A stretch of 53,754 bases of DNA from Nitrospirota bacterium (GTDB lineage: Bacteria; Nitrospirota; Thermodesulfovibrionia; Thermodesulfovibrionales; JdFR-86). Made by a program: the position numbers and the translations under genes. Shown piece by piece: positions 1-8,369 of this stretch. Every line of letters starts with the position of its first letter. The stretch's first letter is position 1. Location: contig JACQZC010000019.1 in assembly GCA_016207905.1 (NCBI GenBank), positions 1 to 53,754 of the forward strand, written 5' to 3'. The notes under the pieces were generated by a model. It saw only the letters and a program-made list of their open reading frames with translations. It had not been told where the DNA came from and ran no database searches.

Positions 1-147
1 CTTAGCCTTGAAGACTGGAAAAGAATAATCGAAACGCTGAAGATTATGTCAAGCAAAGAATTAATCCAATCCATTAGACGGGCAAAACAACAGTTACGCA
101 CTAAAACCAGATTGCTATCTTTTGAAGAGGTATTTGGAGATTTATAA
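1..147 (+). CDS. Type II antitoxin, C-terminal part (cut by window edge)
   Basis: An open frame runs from the first base to a TAA at 145-147 and gives about 48 residues ending in FEEVFGDL. The helical, charged tail with a run of K, R and Q is typical of Phd/YefM/RelB-like antitoxins, whose C-terminus wraps the toxin. The N-terminal DNA-binding part lies outside the window. It overlaps the start of the next gene by about 26 bases, the usual coupling of an antitoxin to its toxin. The family call rests mostly on this partnership. Confidence 0.6.
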   Translation, partial: LSLEDWKRIIETLKIMSSKELIQSIRRAKQQLRTKTRLLSFEEVFGDL

Positions 148-463
148 AACATACTTTTCTCCTGAGTTTCTAAAACAAACTACACGATATAGCCATTTTA
201 AAAAGGTAATTGCCAATAAGATAAAGCTATTGGCAGAAAATCCGTATGTAATTTGTAAAAGCGAACTGCTTGTGGGCGAACTTAAAGGGCTTCGTTCCGC
301 AAGAATTACGAAGTCATTTAGAGCTATCTTCTCGGTCTGTGAGGAGTGCATGGCAAAAAGATTCCAGAAACTCGTCGGTTGCTCACCATCCCTCTGTGAA
401 AAAATGGGTTCAGACACCATAGTTTTCCTCACTTTTGGCCCTCACGATAAAGCATATTCATAA
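122..463 (+). CDS. RelE/ParE-superfamily toxin
   Basis: This 113-residue protein has the RelE/ParE plan: an N-terminal helical stretch, the strand segment LKGLRSARI, then FRAIFSVCEEC and a C-terminal TFGPHDKAY. RelE-type proteins are ribosome-dependent mRNA interferases; the HDxxY-like end recalls HigB/YoeB relatives. The only plausible starts are TTG at 122 or TTG at 134, both inside the preceding antitoxin gene, so translation is probably coupled. Cysteines in the middle (CEEC and a later C pair) are unusual for a RelE fold. The family is fairly safe; the exact subfamily and activity are not. Confidence 0.65.
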   Translation: MKRYLEIYKTYFSPEFLKQTTRYSHFKKVIANKIKLLAENPYVICKSELLVGELKGLRSARITKSFRAIFSVCEECMAKRFQKLVGCSPSLCEKMGSDTIVFLTFGPHDKAYS

Positions 464-770
464 CTCCCTCCTGAATCTTTTATAAACCTTAAAATCCATG
501 ATTCCTTATTTTTTCCTCCATAACCTCCCAAGCCCACAATGTCCTGTCTGATTTGAGGGCTATGGTGTGATAACCTCCTGCTGAAATCTGGGGCTTTACC
601 ACTGCCTCTACAGGCAGGGCGAACATAAGAGCGGTAAAGCAGAAGAGCAGAATCATCGCAATAGTACGGAAGTGCAGAAGTGCAAATCCCCCTGTCTATA
701 AGAAACCTGCTTATATTAAAAACATAAAGAACAGGCAAAAGTTAAGGTAAAAATACCCTAAGCGTAAGAC
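464..770. other. Intergenic stretch, no supported gene
   Basis: About 300 bases separate the toxin gene from the 3' end of panC, which converges on it. The reading frames here look like chance frames, with no family motif and no ribosome binding site. I see no convincing terminator hairpin with a T-run, no promoter and no repeat shared with the rest of the window. Confidence 0.5.
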
Positions 771-1634
771 TCATTGGGAGGGCTTATTACATACCACGAG
801 CATATTATCTATCAGCCTTACATCTCCGAACTTCACTGCCACTGCCAAAAGGGCATTGTCTTTTATCTCAGTGAGCTCATCGAGGCTCTCTACATCATAT
901 ACACCTGCATACTGCACCTCTGCAATAAGGGGCTCGGGTTTAAGGATGTCCCACATAAGCCCTTTGATTTTCGCTACATCCATTGTGCCTGATTTAATTT
1001 TTTCAGAGGCTGATTTAAGTGCCCTATAAATTATGCCTGCGGATTTTCTCTCCTCAGGCTTAAGATACTGGTTTCTTGAGCTCATTGCAAGACCGTCTTC
1101 CGCCCTTTGTGTTGGGCATATGACTACATCTACTTCCATATTGAGGTCATTGACGAGCCTCTTTATGATAAGGTACTGTTGGTAGTCTTTCTGTCCAAGG
1201 TATGCCCTTGTGGGATATACAATATTGAAAAGCTTTGTAACGACAGTGGCAACCCCTTTAAAATGTCCTTGTCTGAATTGACCACAGAGCTTTTCCGAAA
1301 GCCCTTCTACATCTATGCTTACTGAAAAGCCATCTGGATACATGGAAGAGGCATCAGGCAAAAAAAGTATGTCTACTTCAGCCTCTCTTAAGAGCTTTGT
1401 GTCTTTCTCTATATCCCTTGGGTATCTTTGGAAATCCTCTTTTGGTCCAAACTGAAGCGGATTTACGAAAATGCTTGAAACAACAATGTCATTTTCAAGC
1501 CTGCTGGTCCTTAAAAGACTCTTATGGCCTTCATGAAGGGCACCCATCGTTGGAACAAAACCAATGCTTTTACCATGCATCCTTTGTGTTTTTACCTCAT
1601 CCTGCATTATTCGTGGAATCCGTATTATCTGCAT
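771..1634 (-). CDS. panC: Pantothenate synthetase
   Basis: PanC condenses pantoate and beta-alanine using ATP, through a pantoyl-adenylate, in the cytoplasmic pathway to pantothenate and coenzyme A. The protein (287 residues, normal length) shows the nucleotidyltransferase signature PTMGALHEGH near residues 29-38, with the HIGH-like HEGH. It also has SIFVNPLQFGPKEDF and the GQKDYQQ segment that contacts ATP and pantoate. It is the last gene of a minus-strand run after ispG with only three bases between them, so the two are probably cotranscribed. The coaBC gene of the same cofactor pathway lies far away at 45.8-47.0 kb. Confidence 0.95.
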   Translation of the reverse strand: MQIIRIPRIMQDEVKTQRMHGKSIGFVPTMGALHEGHKSLLRTSRLENDIVVSSIFVNPLQFGPKEDFQRYPRDIEKDTKLLREAEVDILFLPDASSMYPDGFSVSIDVEGLSEKLCGQFRQGHFKGVATVVTKLFNIVYPTRAYLGQKDYQQYLIIKRLVNDLNMEVDVVICPTQRAEDGLAMSSRNQYLKPEERKSAGIIYRALKSASEKIKSGTMDVAKIKGLMWDILKPEPLIAEVQYAGVYDVESLDELTEIKDNALLAVAVKFGDVRLIDNMLVVCNKPSQ

Positions 1635-1637
1635 GTT

Positions 1638-2714
1638 TTACCTTTGGATAGTTATTTTAAATTGCCCTTGTATCTCTTTCATAAGTGCATCGAGAAGGTC
1701 TTTTTCCTTTAGCCTCTTTATTATCCTGCCTGACCTAAAAAGAATGCCTGTGCCTTTACCAGCTGCTATTCCAATGTCAGCCTCTTTAGCCTCTCCAGGG
1801 CCATTAACAACGCATCCCATTACTGCAACTTTAAAAGGCTTCTCGATACCCTTAAGCCTTTTTTCGACCTTTCGGACAAGTCCTTTGAGGTCAATCCTGC
1901 ATCTTCCGCATGTTGGACAGGACACAAGCTCAGGGCCTCTTTGTCTAAGCCCAAGTGACCTCAAAATCTCATAAGCAGTCCTTACCTCCTCTATGGGCTC
2001 TTCTGTTAAAGACACTCTGATTGTATCGCCTATTCCCTCTGAAAGGAGAATTCCAAGTCCAACAGAGCTTTTGATAATGCCTGAAAAATGAGGTCCTGCC
2101 TCTGATATGCCGATATGAAGCGGATAGCTATACCTTTCTGCAAAGCTCCTGTATGCTTGGATTGTGGATAGCACATTGGATGCCTTAAGCGAAACCTTGA
2201 TGGAAGAAAACCCCATATCCTCAAGCATGGATATGTGCCTTTCTGCAGACTCAACGAGTGCTTCGGGTGTTGGATGACCGTATTTTTTCAAAAGGTCTTT
2301 CTCTAAAGAGCCTGCATTTACGCCTACCCGAAGGGGTATAGACTTGTCAAGGAGTGCATTGACTACTTCTTTGAGCTTCCATCTTGCACCGATATTTCCG
2401 GGATTAATTCTCAAGCCCGATACACCCCTTTTTACAGCCTCTATGGCAAGCCTCCAGTCAAAATGCACATCTGCTATAACAGGGATTGGCGATGCACTGG
2501 TGAGTTTTCCAATTGCCTGTGCGGCATTCATATCAGGCACAGCAACCCTTATAATCTCACAGCCTTCCCTCGTTAGCGCCCTTATCTGCCTTAGGGTAGA
2601 TTTAATATCAGAGGTGTCTGTCTTTGTCATCGTCTGAACCCTTACAGGGCTTCCCCCTCCTATAGAGACATTGCCAACGAAGAGCTTTTTTGTGTCTGTC
2701 CTTTTAAATGTCAT
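1638..2714 (-). CDS. ispG: 4-hydroxy-3-methylbut-2-en-1-yl diphosphate synthase
   Basis: IspG (GcpE) is the 4Fe-4S enzyme that reductively opens MEcPP to HMBPP, the penultimate step of the non-mevalonate isoprenoid pathway. The 358-residue protein has the TIM-barrel N-terminal part (GGGSPVRVQTM, IADVHFDW, LRINPGNIG) and the C-terminal cluster-binding part with CPTCGRC near residue 266 and GCVVNGPGEA near 303. It is the short two-domain bacterial form. Its start overlaps the 3' end of mltG by 11 bases, indicating translational coupling in the mltG-ispG-panC run. Confidence 0.95.
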   Translation of the reverse strand: MTFKRTDTKKLFVGNVSIGGGSPVRVQTMTKTDTSDIKSTLRQIRALTREGCEIIRVAVPDMNAAQAIGKLTSASPIPVIADVHFDWRLAIEAVKRGVSGLRINPGNIGARWKLKEVVNALLDKSIPLRVGVNAGSLEKDLLKKYGHPTPEALVESAERHISMLEDMGFSSIKVSLKASNVLSTIQAYRSFAERYSYPLHIGISEAGPHFSGIIKSSVGLGILLSEGIGDTIRVSLTEEPIEEVRTAYEILRSLGLRQRGPELVSCPTCGRCRIDLKGLVRKVEKRLKGIEKPFKVAVMGCVVNGPGEAKEADIGIAAGKGTGILFRSGRIIKRLKEKDLLDALMKEIQGQFKITIQR

Positions 2715-3720
2715 TTTTTATATCCCCCTCGGAGTTTTTCTTCATTTCTTTAATAAGCTCTATTGCCTTCAGGTGGTCTGAAAGGGTAATGGAGAATGTA
2801 TGAGTTCCATCCCCATTTGAGACAAAGTAAAGGTAAGGAACCTTTGACGGATAAAGGGTTGCCTTTATAGAGTTAATACCCGGAGAGGCTATTGGCCCAG
2901 GAGGCAGTCCTTTTATATGGTATGTATTATATGGAGTCTTTCGCTTTAAGTCTTTTATTTTAATGCCTGCGCCCTGTGGCTTTATCCCGTATATCGAAGT
3001 TGGGTCTGCCTGAAGTAGCATCCTTCTTTTAAGTCTGTTATGGTACACTGCTGAGATAATATACCTTTCCTCATTTACCTGTGCCTCCTTTTCTATTATA
3101 GATGCAAGGGTAAGAACTTCCCTTTCGCTTAGTCTAAGGCTATGAGCTTTAGTTATTAAATCACCGCTAAATTTCTGTCTGAGCCTCTGAACCATAATCC
3201 TTAGGACTTCTTCTGGCTCGAGCCCTTTTGGAAATGCGTATGTATCCGGAAAAAGATACCCCTCAAGGGAGGGCGCAGATATATTAAGGCTCATAAGGAA
3301 TGTCTTGTCATTTGAAAGTCTATCAAAAACCTCTTCGGTTATTATCTCGTTTAAGGAGAGCTTTTTCTTAATCTCAAGAAGGCTGTCGCCTTCCAAAATG
3401 GTCAGTGTGCTCTGGATGATAAAGCCCATTTTGAGTGCCTTGAAAACATTCCATGCATTCATGCTTCCCATAAAGGGATAGTAGCCGGGCTTTATGCGTT
3501 TATCCAGCCTGCTTATTTTTCCTAAGGCAATAAAGATATTTTTGTCATGTATTAAGCCCTGACTGTAAAGTGTGTCAACCGCCTCTTTAAAGCTCATGCC
3601 TTTTTTTATCCTTACCTCGATTGGCTTATCGAGACGAATTGGAATAAATACTGCTGAAAGCACATATATGAAGAAAAACCCTACGATGATAAAGATGACA
3701 AATAGTATTGCTCTTTTCAT
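2704..3720 (-). CDS. mltG: Endolytic murein transglycosylase MltG (YceG-like)
   Basis: MltG is an inner-membrane lytic transglycosylase that cuts nascent glycan strands. The 338-residue protein begins with a single membrane anchor (about residues 5-27), followed by a LysM-like segment and the YceG catalytic domain. The signature LASIIEKEA with the catalytic glutamate is near residue 210, followed by YHNRL, LQADPTSIYG and YNTY..KGLPPGPI, all typical of the family. It overlaps ispG by 11 bases and the upstream TPR gene by one base, so the four genes probably form one unit. Confidence 0.93.
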   Translation of the reverse strand: MKRAILFVIFIIVGFFFIYVLSAVFIPIRLDKPIEVRIKKGMSFKEAVDTLYSQGLIHDKNIFIALGKISRLDKRIKPGYYPFMGSMNAWNVFKALKMGFIIQSTLTILEGDSLLEIKKKLSLNEIITEEVFDRLSNDKTFLMSLNISAPSLEGYLFPDTYAFPKGLEPEEVLRIMVQRLRQKFSGDLITKAHSLRLSEREVLTLASIIEKEAQVNEERYIISAVYHNRLKRRMLLQADPTSIYGIKPQGAGIKIKDLKRKTPYNTYHIKGLPPGPIASPGINSIKATLYPSKVPYLYFVSNGDGTHTFSITLSDHLKAIELIKEMKKNSEGDIKNDI

Positions 3721-4688
3721 TACTTCTCTCTTGTTTGCTCCATTAGTGCCTCCTCAAGAAGTTTTATCTCCTCTTTGAAGGATTCAGGATGTGGCGCATC
3801 CTGAGATGGAATCGATGGGTCCCAGTATTTTACATATAGCTTGAATTCATCGAGTGCCTCTTTAAGCATGTTCATTCTCAAATAGGTCCTTCCCATATTA
3901 TAGTGTGCCTTTGCAAAGGTTGGTTCAAGTTCGAGGGCTTTTCTATAAGAGGCATACGCCTCCTCTGTCATGTCTTTATGGGAGTAGGCATTGCCGATAT
4001 TGTAATAGTACCCTGCGTTATCCGGGTCGACCTCGATTGCCCTCTTATATGTTTGTATTGCATAGGTGTAGTAGTGCCTTTCTTTGTAGTTATAGCCCAA
4101 GTTATTAAGTGCCTGTGCAAAATCAGGGTTAATCTTAAGGGACTTCTTATATGCCTCTATCGCATCGTCAAATGCATAATGGATTTCAAATAGATTGCCT
4201 ATAAAGAAATACGACATATAGTCCGTGGGGTCTTTTTCGACTGCGACATTGAAATAAGAAAGTGCCTTTTCATCAAAGCCATGCTTCATGTATGCAATGC
4301 CTGCTGACCTCCAGAGCCTTGGGTTATCCGAATAGAGCTTAAAGAGCTTATCGAGCTCCTTGAGGTATTTCTTTTTCTCGATTGCCTTGAGCATGGCAAG
4401 TGAGACCCTGAAGTCAGGATTGTCTTTAACCTTTAAAGTACTTTCGAGTGTCTCCTTTGCGGATTTGTAGTTTTCTAAGTAGATATAGGCATCGGAAAGC
4501 CGTAGCAGTTCTTCTACTTCGATTGAATCTAAAGCCTCGTATGCCCTGATTGCCTTTTGCCATTTGCCTTGAAGAAAATAGATTTCGCCTGACATATATT
4601 CTTCGGAAGTCGCATTCAGCACTCCTCCTGATGCCAATGAAAGGGATAAAACCAAAGTGGCTACAGATATAAGCAAAATTTTTATCAC
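3720..4688 (-). CDS. Exported tetratricopeptide-repeat protein
   Basis: The first 20 or so residues form a signal peptide (MIKILL...SLASG). The rest is a chain of about seven to eight TPR units with the usual spacing, clearest at ALNNLGYNYKER, AGYYYNIGNAYS and AKAHYNMGRTYLR. TPR solenoids are protein-binding scaffolds, so a periplasmic adaptor role is likely. The partner is unknown, although its one-base overlap with mltG hints at cell-wall work. The start at 4688 is supported by the signal peptide beginning there. Confidence 0.8.
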   Translation of the reverse strand: MIKILLISVATLVLSLSLASGGVLNATSEEYMSGEIYFLQGKWQKAIRAYEALDSIEVEELLRLSDAYIYLENYKSAKETLESTLKVKDNPDFRVSLAMLKAIEKKKYLKELDKLFKLYSDNPRLWRSAGIAYMKHGFDEKALSYFNVAVEKDPTDYMSYFFIGNLFEIHYAFDDAIEAYKKSLKINPDFAQALNNLGYNYKERHYYTYAIQTYKRAIEVDPDNAGYYYNIGNAYSHKDMTEEAYASYRKALELEPTFAKAHYNMGRTYLRMNMLKEALDEFKLYVKYWDPSIPSQDAPHPESFKEEIKLLEEALMEQTREK

Positions 4689-4793
4689 TTCTATATTTTA
4701 ACAGAAATTCCTTCCCCTGTTGCCTCATTTAAAAATCTTGATGAAATAAAAATCGTTGCCATCTCCTTTTTTTATAGGTTCAAGTTGAATTCC

Positions 4794-4946
4794 CTAAGTG
4801 CTTGAATTATCTTCATTTTTATCGTTAGAGTGTTCAATCTTTTTCATTTTGTTCAAATTGCCGCCTTTTTCATCACCCTCTATGAGCCTTGCCTTGTCCA
4901 TGAGGATTGCAGAGGCAATAACCTTGCACAAAATCTTTTTGCTCAT
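4794..4946 (-). CDS. Possible small protein (50 aa), unknown
   Basis: An ATG at 4944-4946 opens a 50-codon frame ending in TAG at 4794-4796. The product starts MSKKILCKVIASAILMDK and ends in a hydrophilic tail rich in K, N, D and E. The N-terminal composition looks protein-like, and a remnant of a longer gene is possible. No clear Shine-Dalgarno sequence precedes the start and I recognise no family, so this is only a candidate. Confidence 0.3.
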   Translation of the reverse strand: MSKKILCKVIASAILMDKARLIEGDEKGGNLNKMKKIEHSNDKNEDNSST

Positions 4947-4994
4947 ATGTCGGCCTGTCATAGCTTAAATCAAAAGGAGATGAAGGAGTCAAGA

Positions 4995-5036
4995 TGAAGT
5001 ATTTCACCTGAAGTATTTCACCTGAAATGTTTCACT
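4995..5036 (+). repeat. Tandem 14-bp repeat, three units
   Basis: Two perfect copies of TGAAGTATTTCACC (4995-5008 and 5009-5022) are followed by a diverged third, TGAAATGTTTCACT (5023-5036). They lie in the intergenic space between the small minus-strand frame and mdh, immediately before a copy of the dispersed hairpin repeat. No role is evident. Confidence 0.75.
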
Positions 5037-5055
5037 TAAGACATTTCCACATCCC

Positions 5056-5130
5056 GTCATTCCTGCTTGTCAGGAATCCTTCCGACTTGTTCGGAATCGA
5101 AAGAAAGATTCTGGACAAGCCAGAATGACA
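5056..5130. repeat. Dispersed hairpin repeat, copy 1
   Basis: The segment starts GTCATTCCTGCTTGTC and ends in the inverted half GGACAAGCCAGAATGAC, with a smaller inner palindrome TTCCGACTTGTTCGGAA. The same half-sites recur near 22.9, 33.1, 43.3-44.0 and 48.3 kb. As RNA or single-stranded DNA it would fold into a long imperfect hairpin. It lies 110 bases upstream of mdh. Confidence 0.85.
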
Positions 5131-5203
5131 ATCAACGAAACCGAATGCCAAAAAATTGGGGCAACTCCTGTTCTAAATTGGCAAGACAAACAGAAATTCC
5201 TCC

Positions 5204-5233
5204 TTGAGATTATCTTCTTTATATGGGTATAAT
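5204..5233 (+). promoter_or_regulatory. Sigma-70-type promoter of mdh
   Basis: TTGAGA at 5204-5209 and a perfect TATAAT at 5228-5233 are separated by 18 bases. The expected transcription start, about seven bases downstream, almost coincides with the mdh ATG at 5243. There is no Shine-Dalgarno sequence, so the mdh message is probably leaderless. Confidence 0.7.
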
Positions 5234-5242
5234 TAGCACTCC

Positions 5243-6169
5243 ATGAAAAACAAGGTCTCCATTATAGGCTGTGGTAATGTTGGCACAACAACTGCTGGGT
5301 TTATTGCACAAGCAGGCATTTCGGATGTTGTGCTTTTTGACATCCTTGAGGGTATGCCTCAGGGAAAGGCATTGGATTTATCAGAGGCATGTCCCCTCTG
5401 GGGCTCGGCTTCGTCCATAAAAGGCACAAATAACTATCAGGACACCAAGGATTCCGATATTGTCGTAATTACTGCCGGACTTGCAAGAAAGCCGGGCATG
5501 TCAAGAGACGACCTTCTTTTTGCAAATGCAAAGATTATAAAAGAGGTGGCAGTTCGGGTCTCAAGGCTCTCGCCTGAAGCAGTTATCATAGCGGTTACAA
5601 ACCCTATGGATGCAATGGCATATCTTGCATGGAAGACATCGGGGTTTCCGCATAAAAGGGTAATAGGGATGGGAGGAGTTCTGGATTCATCGAGGCTAAG
5701 GACTTTTACTGCATGGAACCTCGGGGTCTCTCCATCGGATATAGAGGCAATGGTAATTGGAAGTCATGGAGACGAGATGCTCCCACTCATGAGATTTACA
5801 ACCCTAAAGGGTGTCCCGGTAACAGAGCTAATTAAACGGTCCGAGATAGATGCTATTAAAGAAAGGACTAAAAAAGCAGGTGCTGAGATTGTCGGGCTTC
5901 TTAAAATAGGTAGTGCTTATTACTCTCCAGCACAGTCGGCATTTGAGATGATAAAGGCAATACTACTCGATGAAAAAAGGCTTCTTCCGTGCTCTTGCTA
6001 TTTAAATGGCGAGTATGGTGTAAGGGGAATCTATGTAGGTGTGCCTGCCATCATAGGAAAAGAAGGTGTTGAAAAGGTCATAGAACTTAAATTAGATGAT
6101 CCTGAAATTGAGGAATTTAAAAGTTCCATTGCCTCTGTTAGGGCAATGATAGAAAAGCTCAACATATAA
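5243..6169 (+). CDS. mdh: NAD-dependent malate dehydrogenase
   Basis: This enzyme interconverts malate and oxaloacetate with NAD in the central carbon pathway. The 308-residue protein begins with a Rossmann motif (GCGNVGTTTAGF) and has the acidic NAD-ribose residue in VVLFD. It has the LDH-like MDH loop ARKPGMSRDDL, whose arginine pattern favours a dicarboxylate substrate, then VTNPMDAM and the catalytic GSHGDEM. The active-site set is that of the [LDH-like] MDH group rather than lactate dehydrogenase. It heads a plus-strand run with ndk and acyl-CoA dehydrogenase. Confidence 0.93.
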   Translation: MKNKVSIIGCGNVGTTTAGFIAQAGISDVVLFDILEGMPQGKALDLSEACPLWGSASSIKGTNNYQDTKDSDIVVITAGLARKPGMSRDDLLFANAKIIKEVAVRVSRLSPEAVIIAVTNPMDAMAYLAWKTSGFPHKRVIGMGGVLDSSRLRTFTAWNLGVSPSDIEAMVIGSHGDEMLPLMRFTTLKGVPVTELIKRSEIDAIKERTKKAGAEIVGLLKIGSAYYSPAQSAFEMIKAILLDEKRLLPCSCYLNGEYGVRGIYVGVPAIIGKEGVEKVIELKLDDPEIEEFKSSIASVRAMIEKLNI

Positions 6170-6187
6170 TACCAAGGAGGATTTATA

Positions 6188-6604
6188 GTGCAGAGGACTC
6201 TTTCTATTGTAAAACCAGATGCTGTAAAGAAAAACCTGATAGGTAAAATAATTGGACGGTTTGAAAAAGCAGGGCTCAGGGTATCTGCCCTTAGAATGTT
6301 TAGGATTACAAAGGAAACCGCAAAAAGGTTTTATATCGCCCATAAGGATAAGCCCTTCTATGAAAGCCTTACTGATTTTATATCAGAAGGACCCATAGTG
6401 GTAATGGTGCTTGAGGGGAAAGATGCCATTTCAAAGGTAAGGGACATAATGGGTGCTACAAACCCAAAGGATGCAAAGAAGGGGACACTCAGGGCTGATT
6501 TTGCAGAAAGTATAGACAGGAATATTGTTCATGGTTCCGATTCTTTGGAGTCTGCAAAATATGAGATACCGTTTTTCTTTTCAGCAATTGAAATAATGGA
6601 GTAG
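6188..6604 (+). CDS. ndk: Nucleoside diphosphate kinase
   Basis: Ndk transfers the gamma-phosphate of ATP to nucleoside diphosphates through a phosphohistidine. The 138-residue product shows the family start [14 protein letters not shown], the [10 protein letters not shown] segment, the GATNPKDA loop and the active-site histidine in NIVHGSDS. The start is GTG at 6188, placed by an AAGGAGG seven to nine bases upstream. The gene sits 18 bases after mdh and eight before the acyl-CoA dehydrogenase gene. Confidence 0.95.
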   Translation: MQRTLSIVKPDAVKKNLIGKIIGRFEKAGLRVSALRMFRITKETAKRFYIAHKDKPFYESLTDFISEGPIVVMVLEGKDAISKVRDIMGATNPKDAKKGTLRADFAESIDRNIVHGSDSLESAKYEIPFFFSAIEIME

Positions 6605-6612
6605 GAGGTTTT

Positions 6613-7770
6613 ATGGATTATTTTTTAACAGAAGAGCAGGTGATGCTCAGGGACTTAGCAAGGCAGATTGCAAGTGAAAAGGTCATACCTCAAAGGCATG
6701 AGCTTGATGAAAAAGAAGAGTTCCCGTGGGAGATAATGAAAGTCCTTGCCCAATCAGACCTTTTGGGGCTTTTCATACCTGAAGAATATGGTGGTCTTGG
6801 CAAAGGCTCTTTAGAGCTTTGTATTGCGGTTGAGGAGCTTTCGAGGGCATGTCTTGGGGTTTCAACAACATATGCGGCAAATGCATTAGGCACATATCCA
6901 CTACTTCTTTATGGCACAGATGAGCAGAAAAAGAAATACCTTCCTGACATAGCATCGGGCAAAAGGCTCGTTGCATTTGGCTTGACAGAGGCAAATGCAG
7001 GCTCTGATGCAGGTGGTATACAGACAACTGCCCAAAAAAATGGAAACGAATATGTCCTTAATGGAACAAAGCAATGGATAACAAATGGCGGCGAGGCTGA
7101 AATCTATACAATCATCGCAATGACTGATAAATCTAAAGGCACAAGAGGTGCATCTGCATTCATAGTTGAGAAAGGCACAGCAGGCTTTACATTTGGGAAA
7201 AAGGAAAAGAAGATGGGTATAAGGGCATCTGTAACTCGGGAGCTTGTGTTTGATAATTGCAAAATCCCTAAAGAAAACATTATCTCAAAGGAAGGAATGG
7301 GCTTTATTGTAGCTATGAGGACATTAGATAACTCAAGGACAGGAGTCGGTGCACAGGGTGTTGGGGTTGCACAGGGTGCATTCGATGAGGCAGTGAAATT
7401 CGCAAGGCAGAGGATTCAGTTTGGACATCCAATTATCAGCTTTCAGGCAATTCAGCATATGCTTGCCGATATGGCTACTGAGATAGAGGCAGGAAGGGCA
7501 TTAGTTTATTCGGTTTGTAGATACATAGACAGTGGTGCAAAGGACATAACAAAGGAATCTGCAATGGCAAAGCTCTTTGCCACTGACATTGCAATGAGGG
7601 TTACAACGAATGCAGTTCAAGTCATGGGTGGTGCAGGATATATGAGGGAATACCCTGTTGAGAAAATGATGAGGGATGCAAAGATTCTTCAAATCTACGA
7701 GGGCACAAACCAGATTCAGAGGAATGTCATAGCACAGGCACTCATTAAAGAGGCGGCGAGGAAGAAATAA
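6613..7770 (+). CDS. Acyl-CoA dehydrogenase
   Basis: This flavoprotein oxidises acyl-CoA to trans-2-enoyl-CoA and passes electrons to ETF. The 385-residue protein has the complete three-domain family layout. The signatures are FGLTEANAGSDAGG (flavin contact, about residues 122-135), the QWITNGGEAE loop, FGHPI with QHMLADMATE, QVMGGAGYMREYP, and the C-terminal IYEGTNQIQRNVIA. The glutamate of YEGT is the catalytic base in short-chain and butyryl-type enzymes, so a short-chain substrate is likely. The 3' end of this gene is repeated at 8279-8356 in diverged form. Confidence 0.93.
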   Translation: MDYFLTEEQVMLRDLARQIASEKVIPQRHELDEKEEFPWEIMKVLAQSDLLGLFIPEEYGGLGKGSLELCIAVEELSRACLGVSTTYAANALGTYPLLLYGTDEQKKKYLPDIASGKRLVAFGLTEANAGSDAGGIQTTAQKNGNEYVLNGTKQWITNGGEAEIYTIIAMTDKSKGTRGASAFIVEKGTAGFTFGKKEKKMGIRASVTRELVFDNCKIPKENIISKEGMGFIVAMRTLDNSRTGVGAQGVGVAQGAFDEAVKFARQRIQFGHPIISFQAIQHMLADMATEIEAGRALVYSVCRYIDSGAKDITKESAMAKLFATDIAMRVTTNAVQVMGGAGYMREYPVEKMMRDAKILQIYEGTNQIQRNVIAQALIKEAARKK

Positions 7771-7783
7771 CAAAGGTGATGGA

Positions 7784-7972
7784 TTGAAATTCAGTGAGCT
7801 TATTAGGTTATTAGAGGAAAATGGATTTAGAATTTTAAAGGAGAAAGGCTCTGTAAGATACTATGGCAAGCCGGGATGGGATAAGTTAATCAGAGTTGAT
7901 TATCATGGTTCAAAAGAAGTCCCAAAAGGCACCTGTCATGCTATACTTAAATCGGCAGACATTAAGAGATAG
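7784..7972 (+). CDS. hicA: HicA-type mRNA interferase toxin
   Basis: The 62-residue product fits HicA, a small double-stranded-RNA-binding-like fold that cleaves mRNA. It has KFSELIRLLEENGF, the GSVRYYGKPG segment where the catalytic histidine of other family members would lie, and KEVPKGTCHAILK near the end. A tyrosine stands where most HicA proteins have H in the GSHxxF motif, so activity is uncertain. The start is TTG at 7784 after a GGTGAT stretch. It is paired with hicB 15 bases downstream, in the toxin-first order. Confidence 0.8.
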   Translation: MKFSELIRLLEENGFRILKEKGSVRYYGKPGWDKLIRVDYHGSKEVPKGTCHAILKSADIKR

Positions 7973-7987
7973 AAAGGAGCTATCAGG

Positions 7988-8233
7988 ATGATTGAACTGG
8001 AATACTCCCTCGTAATAGAGGCAACCGAAGAGCCTGATTACTTCGGATTTTATTCTCCTGAGCTGGAAGGTTTCTCAGGTATCGGTCATTCAATTGAGGA
8101 CTGCCTTTATAAAGCAAAATGGGGGATGATTGAGCATGTGAATCTCTTGAAGGAAAAGGGACTTCCTGTTCCTTCAAAAAACCCGAACCCTAAGATTATT
8201 GTTCAGAATGAACCTAAGATGGCGATTGCGTGA
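7988..8233 (+). CDS. hicB: HicB-type antitoxin
   Basis: This 81-residue protein has the partly degraded RNase H-like fold of HicB antitoxins: a strand-rich start (IELEYSLVIEATEEPDYFGFYSPELEGFSGIG), then SIEDCLYKAKWGMIEHVNLLKEKGLPVP. The AGGAG before the ATG at 7988 is a good ribosome binding site. There is no C-terminal HTH or RHH domain, so DNA binding would have to come from elsewhere. It lies between the real and the copied 3' end of the acyl-CoA dehydrogenase gene. Confidence 0.8.
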   Translation: MIELEYSLVIEATEEPDYFGFYSPELEGFSGIGHSIEDCLYKAKWGMIEHVNLLKEKGLPVPSKNPNPKIIVQNEPKMAIA

Positions 8234-8278
8234 AATGTAGGTTAGAATGAACCTCAGGTCTTGACAGTTCTTTTATAG

Positions 8279-8356
8279 ATATATGAAGGAACTAATCAGA
8301 TTCAGAGGAATGTCATAGCACAGGCTTTGATTAAAGATGCGGCGAGGAAGAAATAG
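8279..8356 (+). pseudogene. Remnant: second copy of the acyl-CoA dehydrogenase 3' end
   Basis: Reading from 8279, the frame gives IYEGTNQIQRNVIAQALI followed by KDAARKK and a TAG stop. It matches the last 25 codons of the gene ending at 7770. Ten of 26 codons differ, and nine of those changes are silent, including the stop; the only amino-acid change is E to D. A 29-base block is identical. The upstream part of the gene is absent. Confidence 0.85.
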
Positions 8357-8369
8357 AAGGGGTTTTAGC

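Noticed and set aside
442-738. A 98-codon minus-strand frame after the RelE-like toxin
   Set aside because: No ribosome binding site or family motif, composition looks random, and it overlaps the toxin's 3' end.
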